Notes: generated from the letters alone by a model not told the origin. A stretch of DNA of 48,647 nt from Clostridia bacterium (GCA_030154225.1 JASKKI010000011.1:1-48647), one strand, 5' to 3'. Counted from the stretch's first letter, positions 25,794-34,133 are shown. Made by a program: numbers and translations.

Positions 25794-26432
25794 ATGGTCA
25801 GTGAAAAAATTTTGGAAAAACTTAAAAAATGTTATCCGAGGGTTAAAACAGCCCTGAGATTTAATAATCCTTTTGAGTTATTAATTGCTACAATTCTTTC
25901 TGCTCAAACAACAGATAAGCAGGTCAATAAAGTAACAGCTAGAATATTTAAAAAATATCCTGACCCTTATGAATTAAGTAAATTAAGCCATGAACAATTA
26001 GCAGAAGAAATCAAGAGTATAGGATTATATCAAAATAAAAGTAAAAATATCATAACAGCTTGTAAAATATTGATTGAAAAATTCAATGGGGAAGTTCCCC
26101 GTACTAGGGAAGAACTTATGGAACTACCCGGGGTAGGCAGGAAAACAGCAAATGTGGTATTAAGTAATGCCTTTAATATTCCCGCTATAGCAGTTGATAC
26201 CCATGTATTTAGGGTAGCTAATAGGCTAGGTTTAGCAGATAGCAAAGATACTCTTGAAACTGAAAAACAGTTAATGGAAATTATACCAAAGGAAGATTGG
26301 TCAGATGCACACCATTGGTTAATATGGCATGGGCGGTTAGTATGTAAAGCGAGAAAACCGAAATGTGAAAAGTGTAAGTTAAACTATTTATGTAAATTTT
26401 ATAATAATAACCTACCTGTTGAGAAACAATAA
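25794..26432 (+). CDS. nth: Endonuclease III (DNA glycosylase/AP lyase)
   Basis: A 212-residue base-excision repair enzyme that removes oxidised pyrimidines and cuts the AP site. The helix-hairpin-helix is ELPGVGRKTANVVL (catalytic Lys in GRKTA), the catalytic Asp lies in AVDTHVFRVANRLG, and the C-terminal [4Fe-4S] motif is C-x6-C-x2-C-x5-C (VCKARKPKCEKCKLNYLC). Length is typical. The start at 25794 follows AAGGAG. It is followed by a nine-codon reading frame and a terminator. Confidence 0.95.
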   Translation: MVSEKILEKLKKCYPRVKTALRFNNPFELLIATILSAQTTDKQVNKVTARIFKKYPDPYELSKLSHEQLAEEIKSIGLYQNKSKNIITACKILIEKFNGEVPRTREELMELPGVGRKTANVVLSNAFNIPAIAVDTHVFRVANRLGLADSKDTLETEKQLMEIIPKEDWSDAHHWLIWHGRLVCKARKPKCEKCKLNYLCKFYNNNLPVEKQ

Positions 26433-26476
26433 AGCCAAATAATTTATCAACTATTGTTTTGAGGGTAGGTGTTAAA

Positions 26477-26506
26477 ATGTCTGAAATCAAAGTCACTAAC
26501 TACTAA
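26477..26506 (+). CDS. Possible nine-residue peptide (MSEIKVTNY)
   Basis: ATG TCT GAA ... TAC TAA encodes MSEIKVTNY, with GAGGGTAGGTG upstream as ribosome site. The stop touches the 5' arm of the terminator hairpin. It may be a minigene, a leader peptide or a decayed gene start; chance is also possible. Confidence 0.3.
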   Translation: MSEIKVTNY

Positions 26507-26535
26507 AAAGTCACCTTTTTTGGTGACTTTTTTTA
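26506..26535 (+). terminator. Strong terminator after nth
   Basis: AAAAGTCACC pairs perfectly with GGTGACTTTT (right arm 26522-26531), with a TTTTTT loop and further T residues. Confidence 0.88.
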
Positions 26536-26613
26536 GCATATCTTAAATTGTTTAAATTTGATAAGATAAGTATAAGAAATTATAGGTCTATAGATTTAAA
26601 TGGAGGGGAGCAT

Positions 26614-27372
26614 ATGAATTCAATTAAGAAGATTATGATCATAATGATTATTCTCCTTTTTGCTATTAGTGTTATAGCTTGTGACCAGGTTTTTCAAGTT
26701 AAGCGCATTGATACCAGTCAGGCTCGAGAAAAAAATGAGAAGAATCAAGTTAATAAAGAGGAAAAAGATAATGGTCAAGATAAAGAGGTTATAGCAGGTC
26801 AAGAAATAGATTTAGAGAAAAATAAAGACAGCAGTGAACAAAATAATAAAAGCCAAATTACACCTGAAAATAATGAAAAAAAGAATGATGAACATAATAA
26901 TAACAGCCAAATTACCTTTGAAGGGAACGAAAAAAAGGATGATGACCAAAAACAAGACAATATTGAAGAACCTGCCCAACCTGTTGTAGGTAAAGGAAAA
27001 AACTCAGCTGTATTAAGCTATTTAATTGTTACCGATATGTATAAGGATGAAAAACCGGGTAACTTTAAAGTGAATTATGTAGTTGGTAAAGATCATTTTG
27101 TGTATTTAATAGCAGGTTATTATGCTCTCCAGAAAGAATCCATAGTTGACATAACATGGACAAATAATCAGGAGGATATAATATATAAAAAAGAAACAAT
27201 AGAGATTAAGGCTAATGAGAATAACTATTTTCATGTCTTTTCCCGTTTAGGATTAACAAAAAGAGTTTCCGGTCAGGATAAACTACCTGATGCATTGGGT
27301 GATTATTGGGTAATAATTGAGATAGATAAAAATTTGGTAAGTAAAACAAAATATAGTATAGTGGATGAGTAA
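26614..27372 (+). CDS. Predicted lipoprotein with tandem 18-residue repeat
   Basis: A 252-residue lipoprotein: signal helix and lipobox VIAC with Cys 23. Residues 35-118 are highly charged and disordered (Lys, Glu, Asn, Gln), including two tandem 18-residue units (77-94 and 95-112). A folded domain follows (about 125-250: KGKNSAVLSYLIVTDMYKDEKPGNF...LLY-like strands, ending VSKTKYSIVDE). ATG 26614 follows TGGAGGGG; the longer frame upstream has no ribosome site and includes the terminator region. The linker probably spans the cell wall. No family recognised. It converges with the second TtcA-like gene. Confidence 0.72.
   Translation: MNSIKKIMIIMIILLFAISVIACDQVFQVKRIDTSQAREKNEKNQVNKEEKDNGQDKEVIAGQEIDLEKNKDSSEQNNKSQITPENNEKKNDEHNNNSQITFEGNEKKDDDQKQDNIEEPAQPVVGKGKNSAVLSYLIVTDMYKDEKPGNFKVNYVVGKDHFVYLIAGYYALQKESIVDITWTNNQEDIIYKKETIEIKANENNYFHVFSRLGLTKRVSGQDKLPDALGDYWVIIEIDKNLVSKTKYSIVDE
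26842..26949 (+). repeat. Tandem 54-bp repeat inside the lipoprotein gene
   Basis: Two in-frame copies (26842-26895 and 26896-26949) encode NNKSQITPENNEKKNDEH and NNNSQITFEGNEKKDDDQ. The second copy has diverged at several positions. Confidence 0.75.
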
Positions 27373-27393
27373 TAAATGGGCAGTAGTCTTAGT

Positions 27394-28119
27394 TTAATTG
27401 TTTAGTTTCCCAGTCCAAATATGATTATTGATTGCACTTAGTATTCTATCTCTTACCACTGGATTATTAGTTTCCATTTCTAAAATCAGTTCTTTCATTT
27501 CCTGGCGTTTAGTTCTACCATCGGCAGGACAATGATTTATAACTACTGGCATTTTTAGTTTATTAACAATGGAGAAAATATCTTCTTCATAGACAAATAT
27601 TAAAGGCCTAATTAAGGTTAGATCTATTCTACTAAGATATGATTTGGGTGAGAAAGTGTTAATTCTTCCTTCATAGGTTAGGCTAAGTAGAAAGGTTTCA
27701 ATAGCATCATCCAGATGATGACCTAGTGCTACTTTATTACAGCCTAGTTCTTTGGCATAATTATGCAAAGCTCCTCTTCTCATCTTTGCACATAAGGAAC
27801 AAGGACTTTTTTCTTGGCGATCATAGTAGACTATTTTACCAATTTCCGTTTCTTTTATATAATAAGGTATATCCAGTGAAGTACAGAAGTTAAGAAGGGG
27901 TGTAAAGTCATTACCCCAGCCCAGATCTAAAGTTATGGCTTTTATATTAAAACTAATAGGGGTTATTTTTCTCAGAGTTGCCAGTGTATATAGCAGGATA
28001 ACACTATCTTTACCTCCAGATACTCCGACAGCAATACTATCTCCATCTTCTATTAAATCAAATTCTCTTATTGCTCTTTTTACCTTATTAAATAAAGGAC
28101 GTTGAAATTTACGCCACAT
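27394..28119 (-). CDS. TtcA-like PP-loop ATPase, second paralogue
   Basis: A 241-residue paralogue of the gene at 23574-24305. The PP-loop VSGGKDSV is near residue 33, and the three cluster cysteines are at C107 and C110 (PCSLCAKMRRG) and C197 (NHCPADG). Its GHHLDDAIETFLL acidic helix is also conserved. Both copies therefore keep the cysteines needed for iron-sulfur-dependent tRNA thiolation. They differ through most of the surface, which suggests separate substrates rather than redundancy. The start follows AAGGGAG on the minus strand. Confidence 0.85.
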   Translation of the reverse strand: MWRKFQRPLFNKVKRAIREFDLIEDGDSIAVGVSGGKDSVILLYTLATLRKITPISFNIKAITLDLGWGNDFTPLLNFCTSLDIPYYIKETEIGKIVYYDRQEKSPCSLCAKMRRGALHNYAKELGCNKVALGHHLDDAIETFLLSLTYEGRINTFSPKSYLSRIDLTLIRPLIFVYEEDIFSIVNKLKMPVVINHCPADGRTKRQEMKELILEMETNNPVVRDRILSAINNHIWTGKLNN

Positions 28120-28245
28120 TAAGAATCTCCCTTTCTGTCATTTGATACACTAAAAAGTATAACTATGCTGGCAAAAAAGTTCAACTAAATAAATAGATGT
28201 TGTTTTTTAACGCCAAAAGTAATAAATATGGAAAGGAGTAAAGGA

Positions 28246-29400
28246 ATGGGTCTATTACCATTAAAGGTACTTATTTTTTCAATTTCTATAGGTTCAGGTC
28301 ATGATAGTGTAGCTAATGCTCTTGCTCAAGAAATAAAAACGCAATCACCGGATTCCCAGGTTTTGATTGTAGATACCTTTAAATATATTAATCCTATACT
28401 TAATAAGGTAGTAGTAGGTAGTTATATGGAAACCATAAAATTTACCCCTAAGGTCTGGGGATATTTATATGACCAGGCTGAAGATGGAGAAAGACTAGTT
28501 GATATTGGTCAAATCTTGTCTAAGCTACTTTCCCCTAAACTAGATCAACTTTTAATGGACTTTAAACCTGATATTCTTATGTGTAGCCATGCTTTTCCTG
28601 TAGGAATATTATCAGTTCTAAAAACCAAAAAAAACTTAAAACAGCCTTTAGTTGCCTGCATTACAGATTATACAGTACATAGCTTTTGGATACATCCCCA
28701 GGTAGATTTATTTGTTATACCTGAAGAAGATCTAATTTATCCATTTCTTGAAGAAAAAGTAGATTTAAATAAAGTTAAACCTTATGGAATACCAATCCGG
28801 CCACAATTTTTAGAAGTTCCTACTAAAAAAGAAATCAGGCGAAAATTAGGTTTAAGTGCAAAGCAAACCATATTAGTTATGGGAGGAGGATTAGGTTTAG
28901 GTAAAATTGAAGCTGTTGTCAATGAATTATTAAGTGAAAGTGATTTACAGATAATGGTTATTACAGGTTCCAACGTTAGATTGAAAGATAATCTTGAACT
29001 TTTGCAAAAGGATAACAGATTACACGTATTTGGATTTGTAGAAAATGTAGCCGAACTTATGGCTGCTGCCGACATGATAGTTACCAAACCAGGAGGTATT
29101 ACCTGTGCCGAAGCTTTAGCAATGGAACTCCCTATGATTATTATTTCTCCTTTACCAGGTCAAGAAGATAGAAATACAGATTACTTAATTAATAAAGGTG
29201 TGGCTATAAAAATTAGAAAAGTAGAACACTTAGTAAGGGAAATAAATAGCCTCTGCAATAATCCCCTAAGGTTAAGACATATGAAAGAAATGGCTATTTA
29301 TCTTAAAAAACCTGATGCGGCTCTTAAAACTATTAAAGACGCCTGGAAGCTTGTAGAGAATATTAAAACTTCAGGATATGGGAAAATTTGGTCAAATTAA
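28246..29400 (+). CDS. Processive diacylglycerol glucosyltransferase-like (GT28) enzyme
   Basis: A 384-residue glycosyltransferase of the MGDG synthase/UgtP type. The N-terminal acceptor domain begins KVLIFSISIGSGHDSVANAL (the lipid-glycosyltransferase GSGH motif) with a QVLIVDTFKYINP strand; the C-terminal sugar-nucleotide domain contains ILVMGGGLGLG and the C-terminal VTKPGGITCAEALAMELPMI loop that binds the nucleotide sugar. UgtP-like enzymes add glucose to diacylglycerol for membrane glycolipids and lipoteichoic-acid anchors. ATG 28246 follows GGAAAGGAG; the ATG at 28228 overlaps it. The protein acts at the inner face of the membrane. Confidence 0.88.
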   Translation: MGLLPLKVLIFSISIGSGHDSVANALAQEIKTQSPDSQVLIVDTFKYINPILNKVVVGSYMETIKFTPKVWGYLYDQAEDGERLVDIGQILSKLLSPKLDQLLMDFKPDILMCSHAFPVGILSVLKTKKNLKQPLVACITDYTVHSFWIHPQVDLFVIPEEDLIYPFLEEKVDLNKVKPYGIPIRPQFLEVPTKKEIRRKLGLSAKQTILVMGGGLGLGKIEAVVNELLSESDLQIMVITGSNVRLKDNLELLQKDNRLHVFGFVENVAELMAAADMIVTKPGGITCAEALAMELPMIIISPLPGQEDRNTDYLINKGVAIKIRKVEHLVREINSLCNNPLRLRHMKEMAIYLKKPDAALKTIKDAWKLVENIKTSGYGKIWSN

Positions 29401-29443
29401 ATTTGGAATTATGGTCTACTTTTTAGAAAAAAGGAGATAAATA

Positions 29444-29725
29444 GTGCTAATAGGAACAATAAATATAAAAATTTTTATTCCTTCCTCCCAATCTTTAAAA
29501 GATAAGCGGAGGGTAGTGAAAAGATTGATCAAAAAGTTGCAAAATAAATTTAATATATCTGTTGCGGAGATTGACAGTTTGGAACAATGGCAAGTTTCGG
29601 AAATTGGAGTAGCTATTGTCGGAAATGAAACTAGAGTTTTAGACCAGCAAATTTCTAGGATAATAGACTTTATTGATGAGCAACCTGATTTTCAATTAGT
29701 TAATATTGTAACGCAAATACTTTAA
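29444..29725 (+). CDS. DUF503 family protein (YlxP-like)
   Basis: A 93-residue protein of the DUF503/YlxP family, with LIGTINIKIFIPSSQSLKDKRRVVKRLIKKLQNKFNISVAEID as its opening. YlxP is often near ribosome-maturation genes. The start is GTG 29444 after AAGGAGA. It comes 43 bases after the glycosyltransferase gene and may be co-transcribed with it. Confidence 0.86.
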   Translation: MLIGTINIKIFIPSSQSLKDKRRVVKRLIKKLQNKFNISVAEIDSLEQWQVSEIGVAIVGNETRVLDQQISRIIDFIDEQPDFQLVNIVTQIL

Positions 29726-29810
29726 TACTTTACTAATTTATCACTTTTACACTAACCCGATAAAGGAGATATATACCTAGAGGGAAAGTAACACAATTCT
29801 GGCCTTCAAA

Positions 29811-29841
29811 AGGCTTCCTTTAGTGATAAGGAAGTCTTTTT
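29811..29841 (+). terminator. Terminator after the DUF503 gene
   Basis: AGGCTTCCTT (29811-29820) pairs with AAGGAAGTCT (29828-29837, one G-T pair) and is followed by T residues. The 85 bases before it hold no gene. Confidence 0.75.
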
Positions 29842-29979
29842 AAATAATCTAAATATTTAAGAAAATTTTAGAAACAAAGCAGGAAATCAAATTATAAAGT
29901 GGAATTATTAATAAAGTTCGGTGATAATAAATTGCGTTCAATATTAATGAACATTAGTTTACTTAAAGGAGGTTTTTAA

Positions 29980-30822
29980 ATGAGTGCAAAAATTATCGAT
30001 GGCAAAGAAACTGCAAGAAAACTAAGAGAAACCATTAAAACTCAGGTTGAAAATTTAAAGGCAAAAGGATTTACACCTGGTTTGGCTGTAGTATTAGTTG
30101 GTAATGACCCTGCTTCTCAGGTCTATGTAGGTCATAAAGAAAAAGCTTGTAAAGAAGTTGGTTTTCATTCAGAAGTTTATCGTTTGCCTGAAACAACATC
30201 CCAGGAAGAACTTTTAAAATTAATAGACAATTTAAACAATGATAAAAATATTCATGGAATTTTAGTACAACTTCCTTTACCCGGACATTTAAATGAAAAA
30301 GAAGTAATCAATAAGATTTCACCTGTCAAAGATGTTGATGGATTTCACCCTTTGAGTGCTGGTGCCTTGTTTGTAGGAGAAAAGAGTTTGGTTCCTTGTA
30401 CCCCAAAGGGTTGTATCCACCTAATTAAAGAAACAGGATTTGATCTCCAGGGTAAAAAAGCTGTAGTAGTAGGACGAAGTAATATTGTTGGTAAACCAGT
30501 TGCTATTTTATTATTAAATGAAAATGCCACTGTTACCATTTGTCATTCCCGTACTAAAAATTTAAAGGCTGAGCTTTTAGAGGCCGATGTTGTTGTAGCG
30601 GCTGTAGGTAAGCCAAACTTTATAACAGGTGATATGATTAAACCTGGCGCTGTTGTTATTGATGTAGGAATTAATCGTTTGGATAATGGTAAACTGGTTG
30701 GTGATGTTGAATTTGAAACAGCAAAAGAAAAAGCAGGTTGGATTACTCCTGTACCTGGCGGAGTAGGACCCATGACTATAGCAATGTTATTGCAAAACAC
30801 CTTGGAAGCAGCCCAAAGCTAA
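29980..30822 (+). CDS. folD: Methylenetetrahydrofolate dehydrogenase/cyclohydrolase FolD
   Basis: A 280-residue bifunctional enzyme of one-carbon metabolism: 5,10-methylene-THF dehydrogenase and 5,10-methenyl-THF cyclohydrolase. Conserved landmarks are [15 protein letters not shown] with the catalytic Lys, [17 protein letters not shown] and CTPKG, the nucleotide-binding [17 protein letters not shown], and [16 protein letters not shown] near the end. The length is standard. The start follows AAAGGAGG. A GTTCA/TGAAC inverted repeat (29936-29952) precedes it and could be an operator. It is the last gene before the catabolic island and is not obviously part of it. Confidence 0.96.
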   Translation: MSAKIIDGKETARKLRETIKTQVENLKAKGFTPGLAVVLVGNDPASQVYVGHKEKACKEVGFHSEVYRLPETTSQEELLKLIDNLNNDKNIHGILVQLPLPGHLNEKEVINKISPVKDVDGFHPLSAGALFVGEKSLVPCTPKGCIHLIKETGFDLQGKKAVVVGRSNIVGKPVAILLLNENATVTICHSRTKNLKAELLEADVVVAAVGKPNFITGDMIKPGAVVIDVGINRLDNGKLVGDVEFETAKEKAGWITPVPGGVGPMTIAMLLQNTLEAAQS

Positions 30823-30825
30823 TAA

Positions 30826-30855
30826 AACCCCATGCCTTTAAGCATGGGGTTAATT
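30826..30855 (+). terminator. Terminator of folD
   Basis: AACCCCATGC (30826-30835) pairs perfectly with GCATGGGGTT (30842-30851) directly after the stop codon. Confidence 0.8.
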
Positions 30856-30929
30856 AATTGCAGCCACAGACAATCATGTCCCTAATTTTATATTACTATA
30901 AACTATTGACTATCGGTTATTGAACAAAA

Positions 30930-30944
30930 ACCAGCGAAGTTGGT
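30930..30944 (-). terminator. Terminator of the LarA-like gene
   Basis: Read on the minus strand, ACCAAC (complement of GTTGGT) and GCTGGT form a short hairpin followed by TTTTTG. It lies five bases past the LarA-like stop codon. Confidence 0.6.
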
Positions 30945-30949
30945 CTTTA

Positions 30950-32242
30950 CTATTCAACAATATACCCTTCTTCATCAAATTTAAGTTCAAATGGCTCAGA
31001 AAGTATTTCAATATTTTGATTATTTTTAGCTTCTTCTAAAAGACTTTCAGATATATAAATATTTTCTAATTCCAAAGTATTTTTAATTCTTACAATTCTA
31101 GCATTATCAAGATCTAATCTGTTACAGGTTTTAATACCACCTTTAATTGCAAAATAGTCATTACGCATAACCATTGGCATAAATGCGCCACCATTATTAG
31201 TTGAGGTAATACAATTAATATAAGTTTTTGTCATGTCAAACTTGTTATAAATTTTTTCAGTTATAAAATCCGCTGCGCCCATTCCTACTGCACTACCTTC
31301 GGTTTCTTTGGTTAAATCTCTTATTACAACTCTTTTTGGGGGAATAAAATCTGCTTTTTTATATGGGGAAGTGTTTCTGCCTGTAATATTAGGGTCTGCA
31401 CCACTTCCACTGATGTTTTTTCCAATTTCGTCTATTATTAAAACATCAAGATTTGCAAATAATATTTTAGGCATATATGACTTGGCTTTTTTTAGTAATT
31501 GTGGTTCAATTTCTTCTACCTTTTCCGCAGGTATAGTTACTATTTCTGCTGTCTGATCATAGGCATTTTCAATTAAACCTATTCCAAATATAATAGGTAG
31601 TTTATTAATAATTATTCTACTCATTTCTATTAATCGAGGTGCGAAATCTTTAAAATTCAATTTATGACAGGTTTCTGCACCTTTGTGCTTTCCTAATCCT
31701 ATCACTGCCATTTTAATAATTCCACTTTCGATATTTCCACTAAAGGATGTATGTGGTTTAATTCTATTAATAATGATGATACCATCCATATCAGGCAAAT
31801 TTTTTTCTACATAAACCGGGGTGCCATCATTAATTGTTCCTACTTGCACAACATCCATACAGGACAGTATTTCTGCTCCCATACTTTCACTGGTAATACC
31901 AAAATCGGCAAGTATAGCTCTTTGGCCTTCTGCTGTAGCGGTTCCATGACTACCCATTGTCGGAAAAATAATTGGTGTTGCTCCCTTTTCTTTAACATAG
32001 TTGACAGTCTCTTTTACAACTTTAGCCAAATTGGCAATTCCTCTACTACCTACACAGATAGCAATTTTTTGATTTGGCTTAATCCGATCTTGTAGTTCTT
32101 TTTTTGTTAATTCAGTTCTAGTTGTCCTAACAATATTTTCTACTACTGGTCCATCAAATACTTGACGAACTTTCACAAATCTTGGAATTGAAACTTCATC
32201 AAGAGCTTTTTCAACAATTTCCATATTTTTTATAATAGGCAT
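30950..32242 (-). CDS. LarA-family (lactate racemase-like, DUF2088) 2-hydroxyacid racemase/epimerase
   Basis: A 430-residue member of the LarA family. LarA racemises lactate with a nickel-pincer cofactor; homologues act on malate, phenyllactate and sugar acids. Residues in the places expected for the LarA catalytic set are visible: H99 in MGSHGT, H164 in RIKPHTSFSG, K177 in GIIKM and H186 in LGKHKGA. The start is MPIIKN at 32242, preceded by GAAAGGAG; a longer in-frame ATG upstream lacks one. The cofactor genes larB, larC and larE are not in the window. It is divergent from tctCBA and the dehydrogenase operon, which strongly suggests a 2-hydroxyacid substrate. Confidence 0.82.
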   Translation of the reverse strand: MPIIKNMEIVEKALDEVSIPRFVKVRQVFDGPVVENIVRTTRTELTKKELQDRIKPNQKIAICVGSRGIANLAKVVKETVNYVKEKGATPIIFPTMGSHGTATAEGQRAILADFGITSESMGAEILSCMDVVQVGTINDGTPVYVEKNLPDMDGIIIINRIKPHTSFSGNIESGIIKMAVIGLGKHKGAETCHKLNFKDFAPRLIEMSRIIINKLPIIFGIGLIENAYDQTAEIVTIPAEKVEEIEPQLLKKAKSYMPKILFANLDVLIIDEIGKNISGSGADPNITGRNTSPYKKADFIPPKRVVIRDLTKETEGSAVGMGAADFITEKIYNKFDMTKTYINCITSTNNGGAFMPMVMRNDYFAIKGGIKTCNRLDLDNARIVRIKNTLELENIYISESLLEEAKNNQNIEILSEPFELKFDEEGYIVE

Positions 32243-32425
32243 ATTATAAGCTCCTTTCTTAATACTTAAAAATTGAATTTTCATATAGGGATTTATCGAT
32301 GTTATGGTAAACTTCTTTAATTAGAGATAAACTTCCTACTTAAAAATGTACAAAAAAATAAAACGAAAATTCTATTTTTTTTATGCAATAAATACATTAA
32401 TTTATAAAATCAAAAAGAGTTAGTA

Positions 32426-32485
32426 TAATATTAGGAATTTTACATCAATTGGGACAATTACTAGCAGTACTAATTTAATATTAGG
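32426..32485. promoter_or_regulatory. Pair of 10-bp direct repeats upstream of tctC
   Basis: TAATATTAGG occurs at 32426-32435 and again at 32476-32485, exactly 50 bp apart (about five helical turns). The first copy overlaps the -10-like box. It could be a site for the CdaR-type regulator or LytT. Confidence 0.35.
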
Positions 32486-32500
32486 TAAAAGGAGGTGGAC

Positions 32501-32521
32501 ATGGTTAGTAAAAAAGTTTAA
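32501..32521 (+). CDS. Six-codon minigene (MVSKKV) upstream of tctC
   Basis: AAAGGAGGTGG, an almost ideal ribosome site, is followed by ATG and the frame MVSKKV with a TAA stop, 29 bases before the tctC start. Possibly a leader or a translation-control element. Confidence 0.35.
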   Translation: MVSKKV

Positions 32522-32550
32522 TTTTTATAAATTTTAAAGGGGGAATTAGA

Positions 32551-33570
32551 TTGAAAAAAATTATTGCCTTATTAGTTATTTGTTTATTTGCTTTATCCAT
32601 TTTAGCCGGATGTGGTGCCGGTACTAACACACCTGCTGAAAAAGATGAGTCCAAGGAAGCTCCTAAAGAAATTAAAAAAGAAGAGTATCCTAAAAAAGGA
32701 ATTACAGTAATAGTTTCATATTCTGCTGGTGGTGGAACAGATACTGGTGCCCGTATTCTTCTTCCTCATGTAGAGAAGGAATTAGGTGTACCTTTAACAG
32801 TAGTTAACAAGCCTGGTGGCGGTGGCTGGGTAGGCTGGAATGAACTACTTAATGCTGAAGCAGATGGTTATACAATTGGTTATATTAATACTCCAAACCT
32901 AATGACTGGCTACTTGAATCCAGCAATGAAAAGAGATAAAACTATCGATGATTTCACTTTAATTGGTAACCATGTCCTTGATTATGGTGCTATTGCTGTT
33001 AAAGCTGATGATGATCGTTTCCAAACTATTGATGACTTAATAGAATATGCTAAGAAAAATGAAGTTACTACTACATCTACTGGTATGGGTAGTGATGATC
33101 ACATTGCTGCTTTAAAAGTTAATGATAGTGTTGGAACTAAATTTGTTCCGGTACATGGTAAAGGTGCTTCCCATGGTAAAGCCGGTGTTTTAGGTGGGCA
33201 TATTGATGTATTTTTTGCTAACGTAGGTGAAGCAACTGTTCCTCATAAAAATGGTGAAATGAGAGTTCTTGCTATTATGGCTCCTGAACGCTCCAAGTTT
33301 TTACCAGACATTCCTACTTTAGAGGAAAAAGGTTATGGTAAGATTTACTCCTGGTCTGCCCGTGGTTTAGCAGCACCTCCAGGTTTACCACAAGACAAAT
33401 TGGATAAACTTATTGCTGCCTTTGAAAAGGCTATGGATGCACCTGAACATGTTAAGAAAATGGAAGATATGGGCTTATTGGTTAAATGGATGAAGGGTGA
33501 AGAATACAAGAAATTTTTAAAAGAAGATGAAGCTAGTGTAATCAAAGTAAGAGACTTACTAGGTTGGTAA
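32551..33570 (+). CDS. tctC: TTT-family substrate-binding lipoprotein (TctC)
   Basis: A 339-residue extracytoplasmic binding protein of the tripartite tricarboxylate transporter. The TTG start follows AAAGGGGG. The signal ends in the lipobox LAGC (Cys 21), so the protein is membrane-anchored. The family pattern is clear: GITVIVSYSAGGGTDTGARILLPHVEKELG, then VVNKPGGGGWVGWNELLNAEADGYTIGYINTPNL, and PDIPTLEEKGYG with LAAPPGLPQDKLDKL. TctC proteins bind citrate, tartrate, glutamate, terephthalate or sulfolactate-like acids. The first gene of the operon; a hairpin after it may raise its level relative to tctBA. Confidence 0.94.
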   Translation: MKKIIALLVICLFALSILAGCGAGTNTPAEKDESKEAPKEIKKEEYPKKGITVIVSYSAGGGTDTGARILLPHVEKELGVPLTVVNKPGGGGWVGWNELLNAEADGYTIGYINTPNLMTGYLNPAMKRDKTIDDFTLIGNHVLDYGAIAVKADDDRFQTIDDLIEYAKKNEVTTTSTGMGSDDHIAALKVNDSVGTKFVPVHGKGASHGKAGVLGGHIDVFFANVGEATVPHKNGEMRVLAIMAPERSKFLPDIPTLEEKGYGKIYSWSARGLAAPPGLPQDKLDKLIAAFEKAMDAPEHVKKMEDMGLLVKWMKGEEYKKFLKEDEASVIKVRDLLGW

Positions 33571-33599
33571 TCACTAAAAGTAGATAATTCTAAATAAAG

Positions 33600-33620
33600 G
33601 GCCACAATTAGTGGCCTAAT
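33600..33620 (+). terminator. Intra-operon hairpin between tctC and tctB
   Basis: GGCCAC (33600-33605) pairs with GTGGCC (33611-33616) around AATTA. It lacks a strong T-run, so it is more likely a partial terminator or 3'-end stabiliser than a full stop. Confidence 0.55.
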
Positions 33621-33644
33621 TATATCACAGAAAGGTGGGGGAAA

Positions 33645-34109
33645 ATGAAACGAATAATTCATCATGACGTTTACATTGGGATATTTATGTTGCTTATTTC
33701 CCTTTTCTTGTATTCTATGACGGGAGATATGCCTGAAGGATCTGCGTTTTTTCCTAAAATAATACTTACCATATTTGCTTTCTTTGGTGTTTTGGTATTT
33801 ATACAGGGAGTTAGAAAATCTAAAGTATATAATTCTGAAAATGCTAAAAAAATGGAAGAAGAAATCTTCAGCTTTTTAAAGATAAAAACTCCAATGGCTG
33901 CATTGCTAATAGTACTTGTGTATGTAGCGCTATTAAAAATATTAGGCTTTTTTTCTGCCACAAGTTTATTTATAATCGCTTTTATGTATTTTTATCAAGT
34001 ACGAAGTATTAAAAAAATTATTTTAACATTAATTGGTGTTAATGTATTTGTTTATTTACTGTTTGTGTTGCAGCTAAATGTAGCCTTCCCCAAAGGTCTC
34101 TTATTTTAA
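33645..34109 (+). CDS. tctB: TTT-family small membrane subunit (TctB)
   Basis: A 154-residue protein with four membrane helices (about 10-27, 36-56, 82-105 and 118-148). The opening HHDVYIGIFMLLISLFLYSMTGDMPEGSAFFPKIILTIFAFFGVLVFIQG is typical of TctB. The family is very variable in sequence but always sits between tctC and tctA, as here. The start follows AAAGGTGGGGG. It is thought to assist TctA in proton- or sodium-driven import. Confidence 0.9.
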   Translation: MKRIIHHDVYIGIFMLLISLFLYSMTGDMPEGSAFFPKIILTIFAFFGVLVFIQGVRKSKVYNSENAKKMEEEIFSFLKIKTPMAALLIVLVYVALLKILGFFSATSLFIIAFMYFYQVRSIKKIILTLIGVNVFVYLLFVLQLNVAFPKGLLF

Positions 34110-34133
34110 TTAAAAGGAGGATGAAGTTTTTAC

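Larger units (their letters stand above)
32243..32550. other. Divergent regulatory region between LarA-like gene and tctC
   Basis: About 300 bases without a conventional gene. It holds a TATAAT (32424-32429), the 10-bp direct repeat described separately, an AATTG/CAATT inverted repeat (32447-32459) and a six-codon minigene. No -35 box of good quality was found at a fixed distance. Confidence 0.55.

Noticed and set aside
29726-29979. ZTP or tetrahydrofolate riboswitch before folD
   Set aside because: Neither consensus core could be recognised by eye; left as an open finding only.
32449-32468. GG-N10-GC spacing resembling a sigma-54 -24/-12 promoter before tctC
   Set aside because: Only the GG and GC pairs match; the flanking consensus is poor and no sigma-54 enhancer-binding regulator is encoded nearby.
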